The notes below the pieces were generated by a model. It did not search any database. It was given only the letters and a program-made list of their open reading frames with translations, and was not told the origin of the DNA. A stretch of 64,000 bases of DNA, taken from positions 806,001 through 870,000 of the forward strand of contig NZ_BNJF01000004.1 of assembly GCF_016587355.1 (NCBI RefSeq), given 5' to 3'. Positions 37,607 through 46,081 of the stretch are shown here, piece after piece. Source of the stretch: Ktedonospora formicarum. Lineage in GTDB: Bacteria; Chloroflexota; Ktedonobacteria; Ktedonobacterales; Ktedonobacteraceae. The position numbers were made by a program, and so were the translations under genes. How positions within the stretch are numbered: position 1 is the first letter of the stretch; every line of letters begins with the position of its first letter.

Positions 37607-38944
37607 TCATGAAGAGCCAGGGGATTGCGGTGCATCTTGAGCAGTAAAGAGCCAGAGTGAGACATGTGTGGGCTGCATGGTTGTTTCAACAACGTTGACT
37701 AACTGTGTGCTCAGTTGGTTGAGATCTACTTCATTGTGTAGAGTGGAACTAAAAGCAGCGACGACGCGAGCGGCATCATAGTTGCGGCGATAGAAACGGC
37801 GATCAATGCCTGCCTGCAGAGCACGCCGAAATGGTTGAAACAGGGCTGCGATGACGAGAGTAGAAACAACGAGCACTATATTGGAGTTAGCAGGCAGGCC
37901 AATAAGGCTGTAGATAAGCGCTTGCGGACCAATGACCAGACCCGCATAGATGAGTGCCAGACTACCAGTCAATAGACCATATACAAGCGCGCGGTTGATG
38001 ATAACGTCAATATCCCAGAGACGATAGCGTAACAGGGCAATCCCAATGCCAAGAGGAATGGGCAGGTAGCTCAACATCAAAGCGGCTGGTTCGGTCAACT
38101 GGTACCAGGAATCTGGACGGTTCAAAACGGGAAAGATAAGGGGAAGCAATGGCTGGGTAATAAGTAGTATGACCAGCGAGATCGCAAAGCCAAAAGCGAG
38201 CCATTTGATCTGTTGACGCTGGAGGGAAGAAGCGACGGCGAAATAGCGATAGATGAGTGTACCAACGGCGCTCCCGTAGACAATCAATGCTTCAACGATA
38301 GCCAGCAACGGATGCCAATTCTCTACATTGTATGGATACGGAAGGAACAGATAGAGGCCAACCTGGATCACAAAAAGCATGGCTAACATCCATGACCAGC
38401 GTGGAACAAAGCGTCCATCGGGAAAAGTATAGAAGAGGAAGCCTAGAGCAGGCCATTGGAGCACGATGATAATAAGACCTAGAATGTCAAAGGGAAAAGG
38501 CGGCTCATTGATCAAATGCACTTCGGAAACACCAGTGGCAGCGAATGTGATCAGAAGCAGTGAGACGAAGAGTCCCATGTACTCGTCTGATTTACGCCAG
38601 AAAATCAGGCCCCCTACACCCAAAAGCAGAAGGGTGATGATCGCATCGCAAATGATGGCATAGAGCGCAAAGCTTTCTAGTGAAAGACCGTAATGGGCCA
38701 GAGCGGCTAATTGCACCGTATTGAGTTGAAAGAGATTACAATTCACTCTTGTTGGATCGTTGCACACCGTATAGAGAGCAGAAACGAATGCTGGCAGATT
38801 GCTCACAAGAAGATACAGCTCAAAGAGTACGACCAGCAGCCAGAGGGTTCTCAAAAAGAGTAAGGTTCGTTTGCGAGGACGAACCTTACTCTTTTTGAGA
38901 GAGGTTTGCGTAGTATCTGCTTTTGTTTCTGGTAAAGATGGCAT
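37607..38944 (-). CDS. Orphan multi-pass membrane sensor ending in a half GAF domain (paralogue 5)
   Basis: 445 residues with TVCNDPTRVNCNLF in the outer loop, then LRYRLWDIDVIINRALVYG, FQPFRRALQAGIDRRFYRRNYDA and VVETTMQPTHVSLWLF. Codons 15-32 lie in a perfect 22-bp inverted repeat (38849-38900), so the mRNA folds strongly just after the start, which could limit translation. It lies downstream of two STAS genes, linking sensors directly with partner switching. Confidence 0.8.
   Translation of the reverse strand: MPSLPETKADTTQTSLKKSKVRPRKRTLLFLRTLWLLVVLFELYLLVSNLPAFVSALYTVCNDPTRVNCNLFQLNTVQLAALAHYGLSLESFALYAIICDAIITLLLLGVGGLIFWRKSDEYMGLFVSLLLITFAATGVSEVHLINEPPFPFDILGLIIIVLQWPALGFLFYTFPDGRFVPRWSWMLAMLFVIQVGLYLFLPYPYNVENWHPLLAIVEALIVYGSAVGTLIYRYFAVASSLQRQQIKWLAFGFAISLVILLITQPLLPLIFPVLNRPDSWYQLTEPAALMLSYLPIPLGIGIALLRYRLWDIDVIINRALVYGLLTGSLALIYAGLVIGPQALIYSLIGLPANSNIVLVVSTLVIAALFQPFRRALQAGIDRRFYRRNYDAARVVAAFSSTLHNEVDLNQLSTQLVNVVETTMQPTHVSLWLFTAQDAPQSPGSS
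38849..38900. repeat. Perfect 22-bp inverted repeat inside the 5' part of a sensor gene
   Basis: 38849-38870 pairs exactly with 38879-38900 (8-nt loop). It is fully inside coding sequence and encodes a basic stretch (KKSKVRPRKRTLLF) before TM1. It may be a translational attenuator or the scar of an inverted duplication. Confidence 0.85.
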
Positions 38945-39028
38945 AACGACCCTCCCTCAGTATCTCTTCCCTTTCAGACAGCAACCAGAGGGCATACCTG
39001 TATTGGCATTGCCCTCTGAATTTATGCT

Positions 39029-39391
39029 TTAACTTGCCTCTTGGGCCGCAGCCAGCGCCTGGCTCTCTTCATCGAAAATGCGGATAGCATCACTGATACG
39101 TGTTAGCGCAAAAATGTGACGGTAATGTTCATTCAACCCATACGAGAGCAAGCGTTGTTTCTGACGATTTACGCGGATCAACAATGTTACCACCAGGCCA
39201 ATGCCACCACTATTCATATACTCCAATTCACTAAAATTCAAAATAATAGTACGTGTGGTAGGAGTTGAGGCTTCAGCGCAGGCTTGCATCATCACCTGCT
39301 CTGCGAAGGCTGTCACCTCTCCCTGAATATCAATAACACTCGTTGTTGGGCTGACCAGGCGTACATTCATGACTACTTTAGCCTGTGGCAT
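39029..39391 (-). CDS. STAS-domain anti-sigma-factor antagonist (first of three)
   Basis: The start is ATG at 39391 (MPQAKVVMNVRL), with GAGGAGG upstream. About 120 residues, the normal size of SpoIIAA/RsbV-like proteins: beta start SVIDIQGEVTAFAEQ, then LNFSELEYMNSGGIGLVV with the phosphorylatable Ser in MNSGG. In partner switching the unphosphorylated form captures an anti-sigma kinase, and a PP2C phosphatase resets it. It is followed 84 bp later by sensor 37607. Confidence 0.9.
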   Translation of the reverse strand: MPQAKVVMNVRLVSPTTSVIDIQGEVTAFAEQVMMQACAEASTPTTRTIILNFSELEYMNSGGIGLVVTLLIRVNRQKQRLLSYGLNEHYRHIFALTRISDAIRIFDEESQALAAAQEAS

Positions 39392-39519
39392 TTTTTCCTC
39401 CTCTGAGCAGCTTGAGCAATACTCACAACAGGGCGAGCAGTAAAAACAGGTATTATATTGATCTAACGATAGATACAATATCTAAACGCAGTAAAATACA
39501 CATTTTCAACGAAGCGATT

Positions 39520-39879
39520 TTACGCTGTTGGATGATTACTGCGCAGGGCACTCTCCTCATCAGGGAACACAGGTATATAATCAGTTAGACGACTGATGCG
39601 GAAAATTTCCTCGTAATGTTCACTGAGGCTGCAGGCAAGTAATGAACATTTAGTCTGATGTGCACGTTTAAGCAATTCGACGATCAATGCGATACCTGTG
39701 CTATTCATATACTTCACCTGCCGAAAATTCAGCAGGATAAACTCTGGTTGCGAGCTAGCGGCTTCATCGAAAGCTGTATTGAGTAAATCTTCTGCAAATG
39801 CATTGATCTCACCCTGTAAATTGATAATGGCTGCACGTAGCTGATGCCGCACATGGGCCTCAAAGCTTTTTGTTACCAT
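39520..39879 (-). CDS. STAS-domain anti-sigma-factor antagonist (second)
   Basis: The start is chosen at 39879 (MVTKSFEAHVRHQLRAAI); the upstream in-frame extension contains the promoter. About 119 residues, with LNFRQVKYMNSTGIALIVEL holding the target Ser. Close to the STAS at 43289 (same KY(M/I)NSTGIALIV core). First gene of the probable STAS-STAS-sensor-sensor operon. A 128-bp gap follows before the next STAS gene, with a weak possible secondary promoter. Confidence 0.9.
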   Translation of the reverse strand: MVTKSFEAHVRHQLRAAIINLQGEINAFAEDLLNTAFDEAASSQPEFILLNFRQVKYMNSTGIALIVELLKRAHQTKCSLLACSLSEHYEEIFRISRLTDYIPVFPDEESALRSNHPTA

Positions 39880-39928
39880 GCGAATGTTCCTCTCTGCACA
39901 GAATCTTCTGAAGATATTCCGCACCTGT

Positions 39929-39961
39929 ATTGTAGCTACATTGCGTCCCAAAAACGTTACG
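39929..39961 (-). promoter_or_regulatory. Direct-repeat (SARP-like) promoter of the STAS operon
   Basis: Minus strand: CGTAACG, TTTT, TGGGACG, 9 bp, TACAAT. This is the copy closest to consensus. The predicted leader to 39879 is about 43 nt. It is divergent from the copy at 40073. Confidence 0.85.
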
Positions 39962-40072
39962 AAGCCGTCCAGCCGCATAAGAGAATATCGCTCGGTGAGA
40001 ACGTTTCCGTGATAGAGTGCTAATTTTTCCTAAATTGCAGAATAAAACTCTAAAAAAATGTGATCCTTTTGC

Positions 40073-40105
40073 CGTAACGTTTTCATGACAGAATCAGGGT
40101 ATACT
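40073..40105 (+). promoter_or_regulatory. Direct-repeat (SARP-like) promoter of sensor 40184-41566
   Basis: Plus strand: CGTAACG, TTTT, CATGACA, 9 bp, TATACT. First heptamer, spacer and -10 distance match exactly; the second heptamer is weaker. Confidence 0.8.
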
Positions 40106-40183
40106 CTGACAGCATGGTTTATACGCTAGTCAGATTTCTATACTACCAGGCAGCATATTCTCTGTTGAAAGGGAGGAACAGGT

Positions 40184-41566
40184 ATGGCATCGTCATCGCA
40201 TTCTCCGGCGGCACAAGCAAATAGAGGGGAAATTTCCCTCTACGGTCGTAGACTCCGCGTCCTGCAGATACTCTGGATCCTGCTTGTGCAGGCAGACCTA
40301 TCAACACTTGTGATGAGTTTTCCTGGTTTCTATCAAGGTCTGCACACGGTTTGTGCAGACCCTCATATGCTATGCATATCCGATCAACTCAATACGCTGA
40401 GAGTTGCCACACTCCAACATGCGGGCTTTTCCATTCATACCTATGCGCTCTATGTTCTGATCTGGGATGCACTCACAACAGTGATATTTCTGCTCTTTGG
40501 CGGTCTAATCTTCTGGCGCAAGTCAAATACATGGATGGGCATCTTTATTTCGTTTTTTCTGATCAACCTCGGTTCTCTCGGTACCTCGTTTGCGCATTCA
40601 GATTGGATACCAGAGCATGGATCATTACTCATAGAAATTGTAAGCTGGGAGGCGACACTACTGAGTCTTCTCGTCTATCCATGTCTGGCGTTTTTCTTCT
40701 TCACATTTCCCGATGGTCGCCTTGTTCCACGCTGGTCCTGGGCTCTGATCGGTCTCTGGATTATCAATGCCTTCGCCTGGATTGCTCCAATAGAACCTCT
40801 CAATATTGTCAACTGGCATCCTCTTTTCCAATCCCTATGGCTCTTCGTCGTTTACGGGGGCTCGCTAAGCACACAGGTCTATCGCTTTTGGCGCGTCGCC
40901 TCACCAACCCAACGCCAGCAAATCAAATGGCTCTTCTATGGATATGCGCCTGTATTTTTAATCACTGTCTTTGGCAATTTCCTTCTAGTGTGGTTTCCCT
41001 CGCTTGATGGTCCTGATTCGCTATTAGCCGTTGCGCTCACGCCGCTGTATCGGTGGTACTATCTCCCTGTACCGATCTGCATCGGTATTGCTTTGTTACG
41101 CTATCGCCTGTGGGACATTGATGTCCTGATCAATCGCACACTGGTCTATGGTTCACTTACTGCAATTCTGTTGGGTATCTATCTTCTCCTCGTCTTCGTT
41201 GGACAACATCTCCTTGTGAGCGTTCTTGGGCATAATGACGCCATAACGCTCGTCATCTCCACCCTGATCATTGCCAGCCTGTTTCAACCACTGCGTCATC
41301 GTGTGCAACAGCTTGTGGACAAACGCTTCTATCGTAAGAAATACGATGCGGCGAAAATGCTCTCATCCTTCACCTCCACACTTCATGAGGAAATTAACCT
41401 GGAACAATTGAGCGCGCATTTGCTGGATGTCATCGAGGAGACGATGCAGCCCACGTACATCTCACTCTGGCTCTGCTCCCCAGTGCGATCAGTGCCATCT
41501 GAGAGCGAGGTATCAGAAGAGTTGGAGCCCACTCTACAGAAGTCAGGCAAACTCTTGAAAATCTGA
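40184..41566 (+). CDS. Orphan multi-pass membrane sensor ending in a half GAF domain (paralogue 6), next to the phosphatase
   Basis: 460 residues, start with GGGAGGA upstream. The outer loop reads TVCADPHMLCISD; the core reads LRYRLWDIDVLINRTLVYG, FQPLRHRVQQLVDKRFYRKKYDA and VIEETMQPTYISLWLC. It ends about 35 residues later with a polar tail. The next gene (41653) starts with what looks like the missing second half of the GAF domain, so the two may form one signalling unit cut at the GAF. The gap of 86 bp holds a separate promoter. Confidence 0.83.
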   Translation: MASSSHSPAAQANRGEISLYGRRLRVLQILWILLVQADLSTLVMSFPGFYQGLHTVCADPHMLCISDQLNTLRVATLQHAGFSIHTYALYVLIWDALTTVIFLLFGGLIFWRKSNTWMGIFISFFLINLGSLGTSFAHSDWIPEHGSLLIEIVSWEATLLSLLVYPCLAFFFFTFPDGRLVPRWSWALIGLWIINAFAWIAPIEPLNIVNWHPLFQSLWLFVVYGGSLSTQVYRFWRVASPTQRQQIKWLFYGYAPVFLITVFGNFLLVWFPSLDGPDSLLAVALTPLYRWYYLPVPICIGIALLRYRLWDIDVLINRTLVYGSLTAILLGIYLLLVFVGQHLLVSVLGHNDAITLVISTLIIASLFQPLRHRVQQLVDKRFYRKKYDAAKMLSSFTSTLHEEINLEQLSAHLLDVIEETMQPTYISLWLCSPVRSVPSESEVSEELEPTLQKSGKLLKI

Positions 41567-41569
41567 GTT

Positions 41570-41614
41570 CGTAACGCTCTTCGTAACGTTTTAGGAACGG
41601 CGGTGCGCTATATT
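41570..41614 (+). promoter_or_regulatory. Direct-repeat (SARP-like) promoter of the phosphatase operon, with an extra upstream heptamer
   Basis: CGTAACG at 41582-41588, TTTT, AGGAACG at 41593-41599, 9 bp, TATATT at 41609-41614. A further perfect CGTAACG lies at 41570-41576, 12 bp upstream. The predicted leader is about 30 nt. Confidence 0.82.
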
Positions 41615-41652
41615 ACTGGCAGAAAGATAGCAAGAAACAACTGGAGTTCGAG

Positions 41653-43308
41653 ATGGTAACATTGCTACAAAAAATTCAACAGAAACTACACTGGCGTAAC
41701 ACTCATAAAGAACAGGCTCAGCCAAAGCCAGTATCATCTCCTACACGACAAACCATTACGCAGGTAATGGATATCGCGCCCAATGATCCAATCGTGGCAT
41801 ATTTTCTTAGTTCCCCGCATGCTGTTGAGATAGATAAGCTGCAACTCGACTCTCCCATTCTTCACGAATGGAAGGCGAACGGAGTGAAACTGGCGATCCC
41901 TCTGGTGAACCAGGGTGAGTTGGTTGGCCTGATCAATCTTGGAAAACGGTTAAGCGAACAAGACTACTCTAGCTATGATAAAGGACTGCTCAATTCACTG
42001 GCAACCCAGGCGGCATCGGCACTACGCGTTGCTCAACTCGTGCAGAATCAAAAGGCGCAGGCTCGCGAGCGGGAGCGTATGGCTCATGAACTTGAGGTTG
42101 CTCGCCTCATCCAGCAAACCTTACTACCTCAGGAACTCCCCAATCTGCCCGGCTGGCAATTAACAACATACTATCAGCCAGCGCGTGCGGTTGGTGGTGA
42201 TTTCTATGATTTTATCCCATATGGAGATGGAAGATTGGGTCTGGTGGTTGGTGATGTCACAGATAAAGGTATTCCAGCGGCCCTGGTCATGGCGACGACG
42301 CGCAGTATTCTGCGCTCAGCGGCGCAGGAGAATCTGTCACCAGGTAAGGTGCTGGAGTCCAGCAATAATCTGCTTTTCCCAGATATTCCGCCCAGAATGT
42401 TTGTCACCTGCTTTTTTGCCATCCTTGATCTGAGCACTGGACACCTATGCTACGCCAATGCTGGGCATGATCTACCCTATCGCTGGCACGAAGGGGAGGT
42501 TGCGGAATTGCGTGCAACTGGAATGCCTCTGGGTTTGATGCCAGGAATGCAATACGAAGAAAAAGAGACCATTCTTGCTCATGGTGAGAGTATCCTCCTA
42601 TATAGCGATGGCCTGGTCGAAGCGCATGATCCAGAGCGCGAGATGTTTGGTTTTCCCCGCCTGATTGGTTTGCTTGGCAGCTATCCGGGCGAACCTGCCC
42701 CCATCGATTACCTACGTCATGAACTGGCTGCCTTCACAGGCAATGACTGGGAACAGGAGGATGACATTACTCTGGTTACGCTGCAACGCACGCCTGCACC
42801 CGATACCACCCCAGCGAGAGGTGAGCCATCTGAGACTGAAGGCAGAGAAACGCAGGAGAGCTGGCAACCACTGCAAACGTGGACGATCCCCAGCGAAGCA
42901 GGCAATGAACGCCTGGCAATGACATATGTTGCGGAAGCTGTGAAACCCTTTCATTTATCATCGCGCAGCATCGATCAGCTTCAGACTGCAGTAGCAGAGG
43001 CGACAATGAACGCGATGGAACATGGGAATCACTATAATCCGGAGGTCCCTGTAATTCTGGAAGTACTCTCATCTGAGCACTCCCTGGCTATACGTATCAG
43101 TGACCAGGGGGGAGAACAGCCATTACAGATGCCCGATACGCCTGATATCGACGCCAAACTAGCCGAGCTCCAATCGCCGCGTGGCTGGGGTCTATTTCTG
43201 ATACAGAACATGGTTGATGACATGCGTATTCTCAGCGACGAGCACACTCACACCATCGAACTTATCTTCCATTTAAAAGGAGATTCCCATGTCCATCAAA
43301 ACGCTTGA
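41653..43308 (+). CDS. PP2C (SpoIIE-type) phosphatase with N-terminal half GAF and C-terminal RsbW-like HATPase
   Basis: 551 residues. Residues 50-135 resemble the second half of a GAF domain (VKLAIPLVNQGELVGLINL, GLLNSLATQAASALRVAQ). A coiled linker ERERMAHELEVARLIQQTLLP follows, then the PP2C/SpoIIE domain at residues 165-380 with metal-binding Asp in GGDFYDF, GDVTDKGIPAALVM and LLYSDGLVEAHD. The C-terminal HATPase at 410-545 has the N-box AVAEATMNAMEHGN, ISDQGG and RGWGLFLIQNM. Both enzymes of STAS control, phosphatase and kinase, are thus in one chain. It overlaps the STAS gene 43289 by 20 bp. It probably sets the phosphorylation state of the STAS proteins. Confidence 0.9.
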   Translation: MVTLLQKIQQKLHWRNTHKEQAQPKPVSSPTRQTITQVMDIAPNDPIVAYFLSSPHAVEIDKLQLDSPILHEWKANGVKLAIPLVNQGELVGLINLGKRLSEQDYSSYDKGLLNSLATQAASALRVAQLVQNQKAQARERERMAHELEVARLIQQTLLPQELPNLPGWQLTTYYQPARAVGGDFYDFIPYGDGRLGLVVGDVTDKGIPAALVMATTRSILRSAAQENLSPGKVLESSNNLLFPDIPPRMFVTCFFAILDLSTGHLCYANAGHDLPYRWHEGEVAELRATGMPLGLMPGMQYEEKETILAHGESILLYSDGLVEAHDPEREMFGFPRLIGLLGSYPGEPAPIDYLRHELAAFTGNDWEQEDDITLVTLQRTPAPDTTPARGEPSETEGRETQESWQPLQTWTIPSEAGNERLAMTYVAEAVKPFHLSSRSIDQLQTAVAEATMNAMEHGNHYNPEVPVILEVLSSEHSLAIRISDQGGEQPLQMPDTPDIDAKLAELQSPRGWGLFLIQNMVDDMRILSDEHTHTIELIFHLKGDSHVHQNA

Positions 43309-43702
43309 GGCAACCGTACGTCACCAACCCAGCGTCTCCATAGTCGACCTGCACGGTGAAATCACCATCTTAGCCGAGCCTATCCTCAACAATGCGTATG
43401 CGGAAGCTGAAGCACGCGGACTCGATGTGATCCTGCTCAATTTTAGCGATGTCAAATATATCAATAGCACTGGTATTGCTCTTATTGTCAGTTTGATCGC
43501 ACGCGCGCGTAAGCAGCATCGACGCCTCTTAGCTTGTGGGCTACGCGATCATTACGTCGAAATTTTTCAGGTCACACGCCTGATTGACTTCCTGAATGTC
43601 TTCCCCGATGAAACAAGTGCCCTGGTCAACGAGTTGAGCGGATTGCCTTCAACAGATGAACCAGAGAAGAGCTTTACATCCCCGGAGAATTCGGTTCAAT
43701 AA
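43289..43702 (+). CDS. STAS-domain anti-sigma-factor antagonist (third), overlapping the phosphatase gene
   Basis: The start is ATG at 43289 with AAAGGAG seven bases upstream, inside the phosphatase coding region. 137 residues: SIVDLHGEITILAEP, then LNFSDVKYINSTGIALIVSL with the target Ser, and a ~20-residue acidic tail. The translational overlap indicates that it is the direct substrate of the upstream PP2C-HATPase protein. Confidence 0.93.
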   Translation: MSIKTLEATVRHQPSVSIVDLHGEITILAEPILNNAYAEAEARGLDVILLNFSDVKYINSTGIALIVSLIARARKQHRRLLACGLRDHYVEIFQVTRLIDFLNVFPDETSALVNELSGLPSTDEPEKSFTSPENSVQ

Positions 43703-43748
43703 TGATTTGGAGCCACTTTGGAGTGGTTCTCTGGAAAGGAGCCAAACA

Positions 43749-44486
43749 ATGAATATCCCATCCGAAGACAAACAACCACGCAACGCAGCCAGTTGGGCGC
43801 AACCAGAATCGCACACGCTTCATGTTACCCATACCCACACTGGAGCACTCACTCTGAACGTTGATGGGCGACAGATCACCGGCCCACTTCAGGGATTTGG
43901 ACAGATGTGGCAGAAAACGTATCGTGTCTCTTTGCGTGGTGCTGAAGTCTCCCCAGCCATTGTTATTCAAACCTGGAAAGAACACTTTGCCGAGTTCTGG
44001 CCTGAGAACTCACGCTTCTTTGGTCCTCTGACAGGCATTGCACCAGGTGAGGTTGCTATCTTGAATGTGGCGGTTGGCGGCCTGCCACTCTCAACAGGGG
44101 TACTGGTGCTCTACGCAGATGAGGAAAGCTTCACACTCATGACGCCTCAAGGCCATATGTTTGCGGGCTGGATCACCTTCAGCGCATATGAAGTGGACAA
44201 TGTCACACTTGCTCAGGTTCAGGTGTTGATACGCGCCAGCGACCCCATCTATGAGCTTGGCCTGCGCCTGGGCGGACATAAAATAGAGGATAACTTCTGG
44301 AAGCATACACTCACCCAACTGGCAAAACGCTTCAATATTGAGGGTCCAGTCTCAGTAGAGACTGTTTGTGTCGATAAGAAAATCCAATGGTCGCAAGCCA
44401 AAAATATCTGGCACAATTCAGCCGTTCGCACAGTACTCTATACAGTAGTGACTCCATCGAGCTGGTTTCGTCGTCGACCTAAATAA
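43749..44486 (+). CDS. Conserved-looking protein of unknown function in the phosphatase operon
   Basis: The start is ATG at 43749 (MNIPSEDKQPRN), with AAAGGAG upstream. About 245 residues, soluble, beta-rich with hydrophobic stretches (GEVAILNVAVGGLPLSTGVLVLYAD, MFAGWITFSAYEV). The C-terminal part (KHTLTQLAKRFNIEG, SAVRTVLYTV) recalls SRPBCC/DUF1990-like lipid-binding folds, but this is weak. It follows the STAS gene by 46 bp and precedes the FAD oxidoreductase by 26 bp, so it is in the same transcript. Confidence 0.65.
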   Translation: MNIPSEDKQPRNAASWAQPESHTLHVTHTHTGALTLNVDGRQITGPLQGFGQMWQKTYRVSLRGAEVSPAIVIQTWKEHFAEFWPENSRFFGPLTGIAPGEVAILNVAVGGLPLSTGVLVLYADEESFTLMTPQGHMFAGWITFSAYEVDNVTLAQVQVLIRASDPIYELGLRLGGHKIEDNFWKHTLTQLAKRFNIEGPVSVETVCVDKKIQWSQAKNIWHNSAVRTVLYTVVTPSSWFRRRPK

Positions 44487-44512
44487 TCAAATATGGTGAA
44501 AGTTGTTGATAT

Positions 44513-45955
44513 ATGGTTACCAGATCTTCATCCTATGATGCAATTATTGTGGGTGCTGGTCCAAATGGACTTGCTGCCGCGATTACTATCGCACAAGCGG
44601 GCCGCTCGGTGCTTGTCCTTGAGGCCAAAGAAACTATTGGTGGGGGCTGTCGGTCAGATACAGTGACGCTTCCGGGCTTCACACACGACATCTGCTCAGC
44701 TATCCATCCGCTGGCGCTGGCCTCGCCGTTCTTTCGCGCACTTCCTCTGGAACGCTATGGGGTCGAATGGATTCATCCCACTCTTCCTCTGGCTCATCCT
44801 CTGGACGACGGTAGAGCCGCTGTCATTGCTCGCTCAATAGAAGCCACTGGAGAAAGCCTGGGGAGTGATGCTAGCGCCTACAAGAAGCTTATGCAGCCAT
44901 TGGTGGAGAACTGGCAGATCATTATTGATACGTTCCTTGGACCATTGCGCTCGAACATATTACAGCATCCGTTAAAGATGGCGCAGTTTGGCCTGCTCGC
45001 CAGTCGCTCAGGTAGCGGACTGGCAAGATCGCATTTCAATGATTCACTTGCACGTGCCATTTTCGCGGGCATGAGCGCCCACGCGATGCTTCCCCTTGAA
45101 ACACCGCCAGGTGCGGCAATAGGACTTATTATGGGGTTGCTTGCCCACACTGTAGGTTGGCCGCTTCCAAAGGGAGGATCGCAAAAAATTGTTGACGCCC
45201 TGGCAGCGTATCTGAGGGACCTGAAAGGTAAAATCATCACAGGGGTAGAGGTCAAATCGCTTGATGATCTCCCACCCGCACAGGTGGTGCTTTGTGATGT
45301 CACGCCCCGCCAACTTCTACGTATGGCAGGATCGCGCCTCTCAGGTTGGTATAAACGTCAATTGCAACACTATCGCTATGGTCCAGGTATCTTCAAGCTC
45401 GATATTGCCTTAGATGGACCTATTCCCTGGACAGCAGAGGCCTGTAAACATGCTGGTACAGTGCACGTGGGGGGAACGTTGAGCGAAATTGCTGCCGCCG
45501 AACGAGCTGTCTGGAAAGGTATTCATCCTGAACACCCCTTCGTGTTACTTGCACAACAGAGCCTTTTTGATGATACACGTGCTCCGGCGGACAAACATAC
45601 CGTCTGGGCGTATTGTCATGTTCCGCATGGCTCGCATGTTGATATGACTGAGCGCATTGAAGCTCAAATCGAACGCTTCGCTCCTGGCTTCCGTGATCGT
45701 ATCCTGAGTCGCCATACAGCCAATGCAATAGAGGTTGAGCGCTACAATCCCAATTATGTTGGGGGTGATATCAATGGAGGAGTACAGGATTTCCGGCAAC
45801 TCTTTACACGCCCTACACTCCAACCCGTACCTTATGCCACATCTGACAAACATCTCTATCTCTGTTCTTCCTCTACACCTCCGGGTGGAGGTGTCCATGG
45901 CCTGTGCGGTTATTTCGCGGCGCGCGCAGCTTTACAGCACCTGGAAGCAATGTAG
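44513..45955 (+). CDS. Phytoene-desaturase-like FAD/NAD(P) oxidoreductase
   Basis: 480 residues with the dinucleotide-binding start DAIIVGAGPNGLAAAITIAQAG, ELEAKE-like acidic end (LVLEAKETIGGGCRS) and the C-terminal FAD motif PPGGGVHGLCGYFAARAAL. The group acts on polyene or lipid substrates, often in carotenoid or related pathways, but no carotenoid genes are nearby. It lies at the end of the operon with the PP2C phosphatase, the STAS protein and the unknown protein, suggesting a stress-related lipid or pigment role. Substrate unknown. Confidence 0.85.
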   Translation: MVTRSSSYDAIIVGAGPNGLAAAITIAQAGRSVLVLEAKETIGGGCRSDTVTLPGFTHDICSAIHPLALASPFFRALPLERYGVEWIHPTLPLAHPLDDGRAAVIARSIEATGESLGSDASAYKKLMQPLVENWQIIIDTFLGPLRSNILQHPLKMAQFGLLASRSGSGLARSHFNDSLARAIFAGMSAHAMLPLETPPGAAIGLIMGLLAHTVGWPLPKGGSQKIVDALAAYLRDLKGKIITGVEVKSLDDLPPAQVVLCDVTPRQLLRMAGSRLSGWYKRQLQHYRYGPGIFKLDIALDGPIPWTAEACKHAGTVHVGGTLSEIAAAERAVWKGIHPEHPFVLLAQQSLFDDTRAPADKHTVWAYCHVPHGSHVDMTERIEAQIERFAPGFRDRILSRHTANAIEVERYNPNYVGGDINGGVQDFRQLFTRPTLQPVPYATSDKHLYLCSSSTPPGGGVHGLCGYFAARAALQHLEAM

Positions 45956-46081
45956 TACATTTTTCAGGTGATGCGCGCTTGTGGCCTTTGTCGAATCGTG
46001 CCATACAGGTTGCCGCCACAAAGAAAGCGGCGATATGTTTGAGAATGGAAGCAAAACTTATCTTGTTCGAAGAATGATGAG

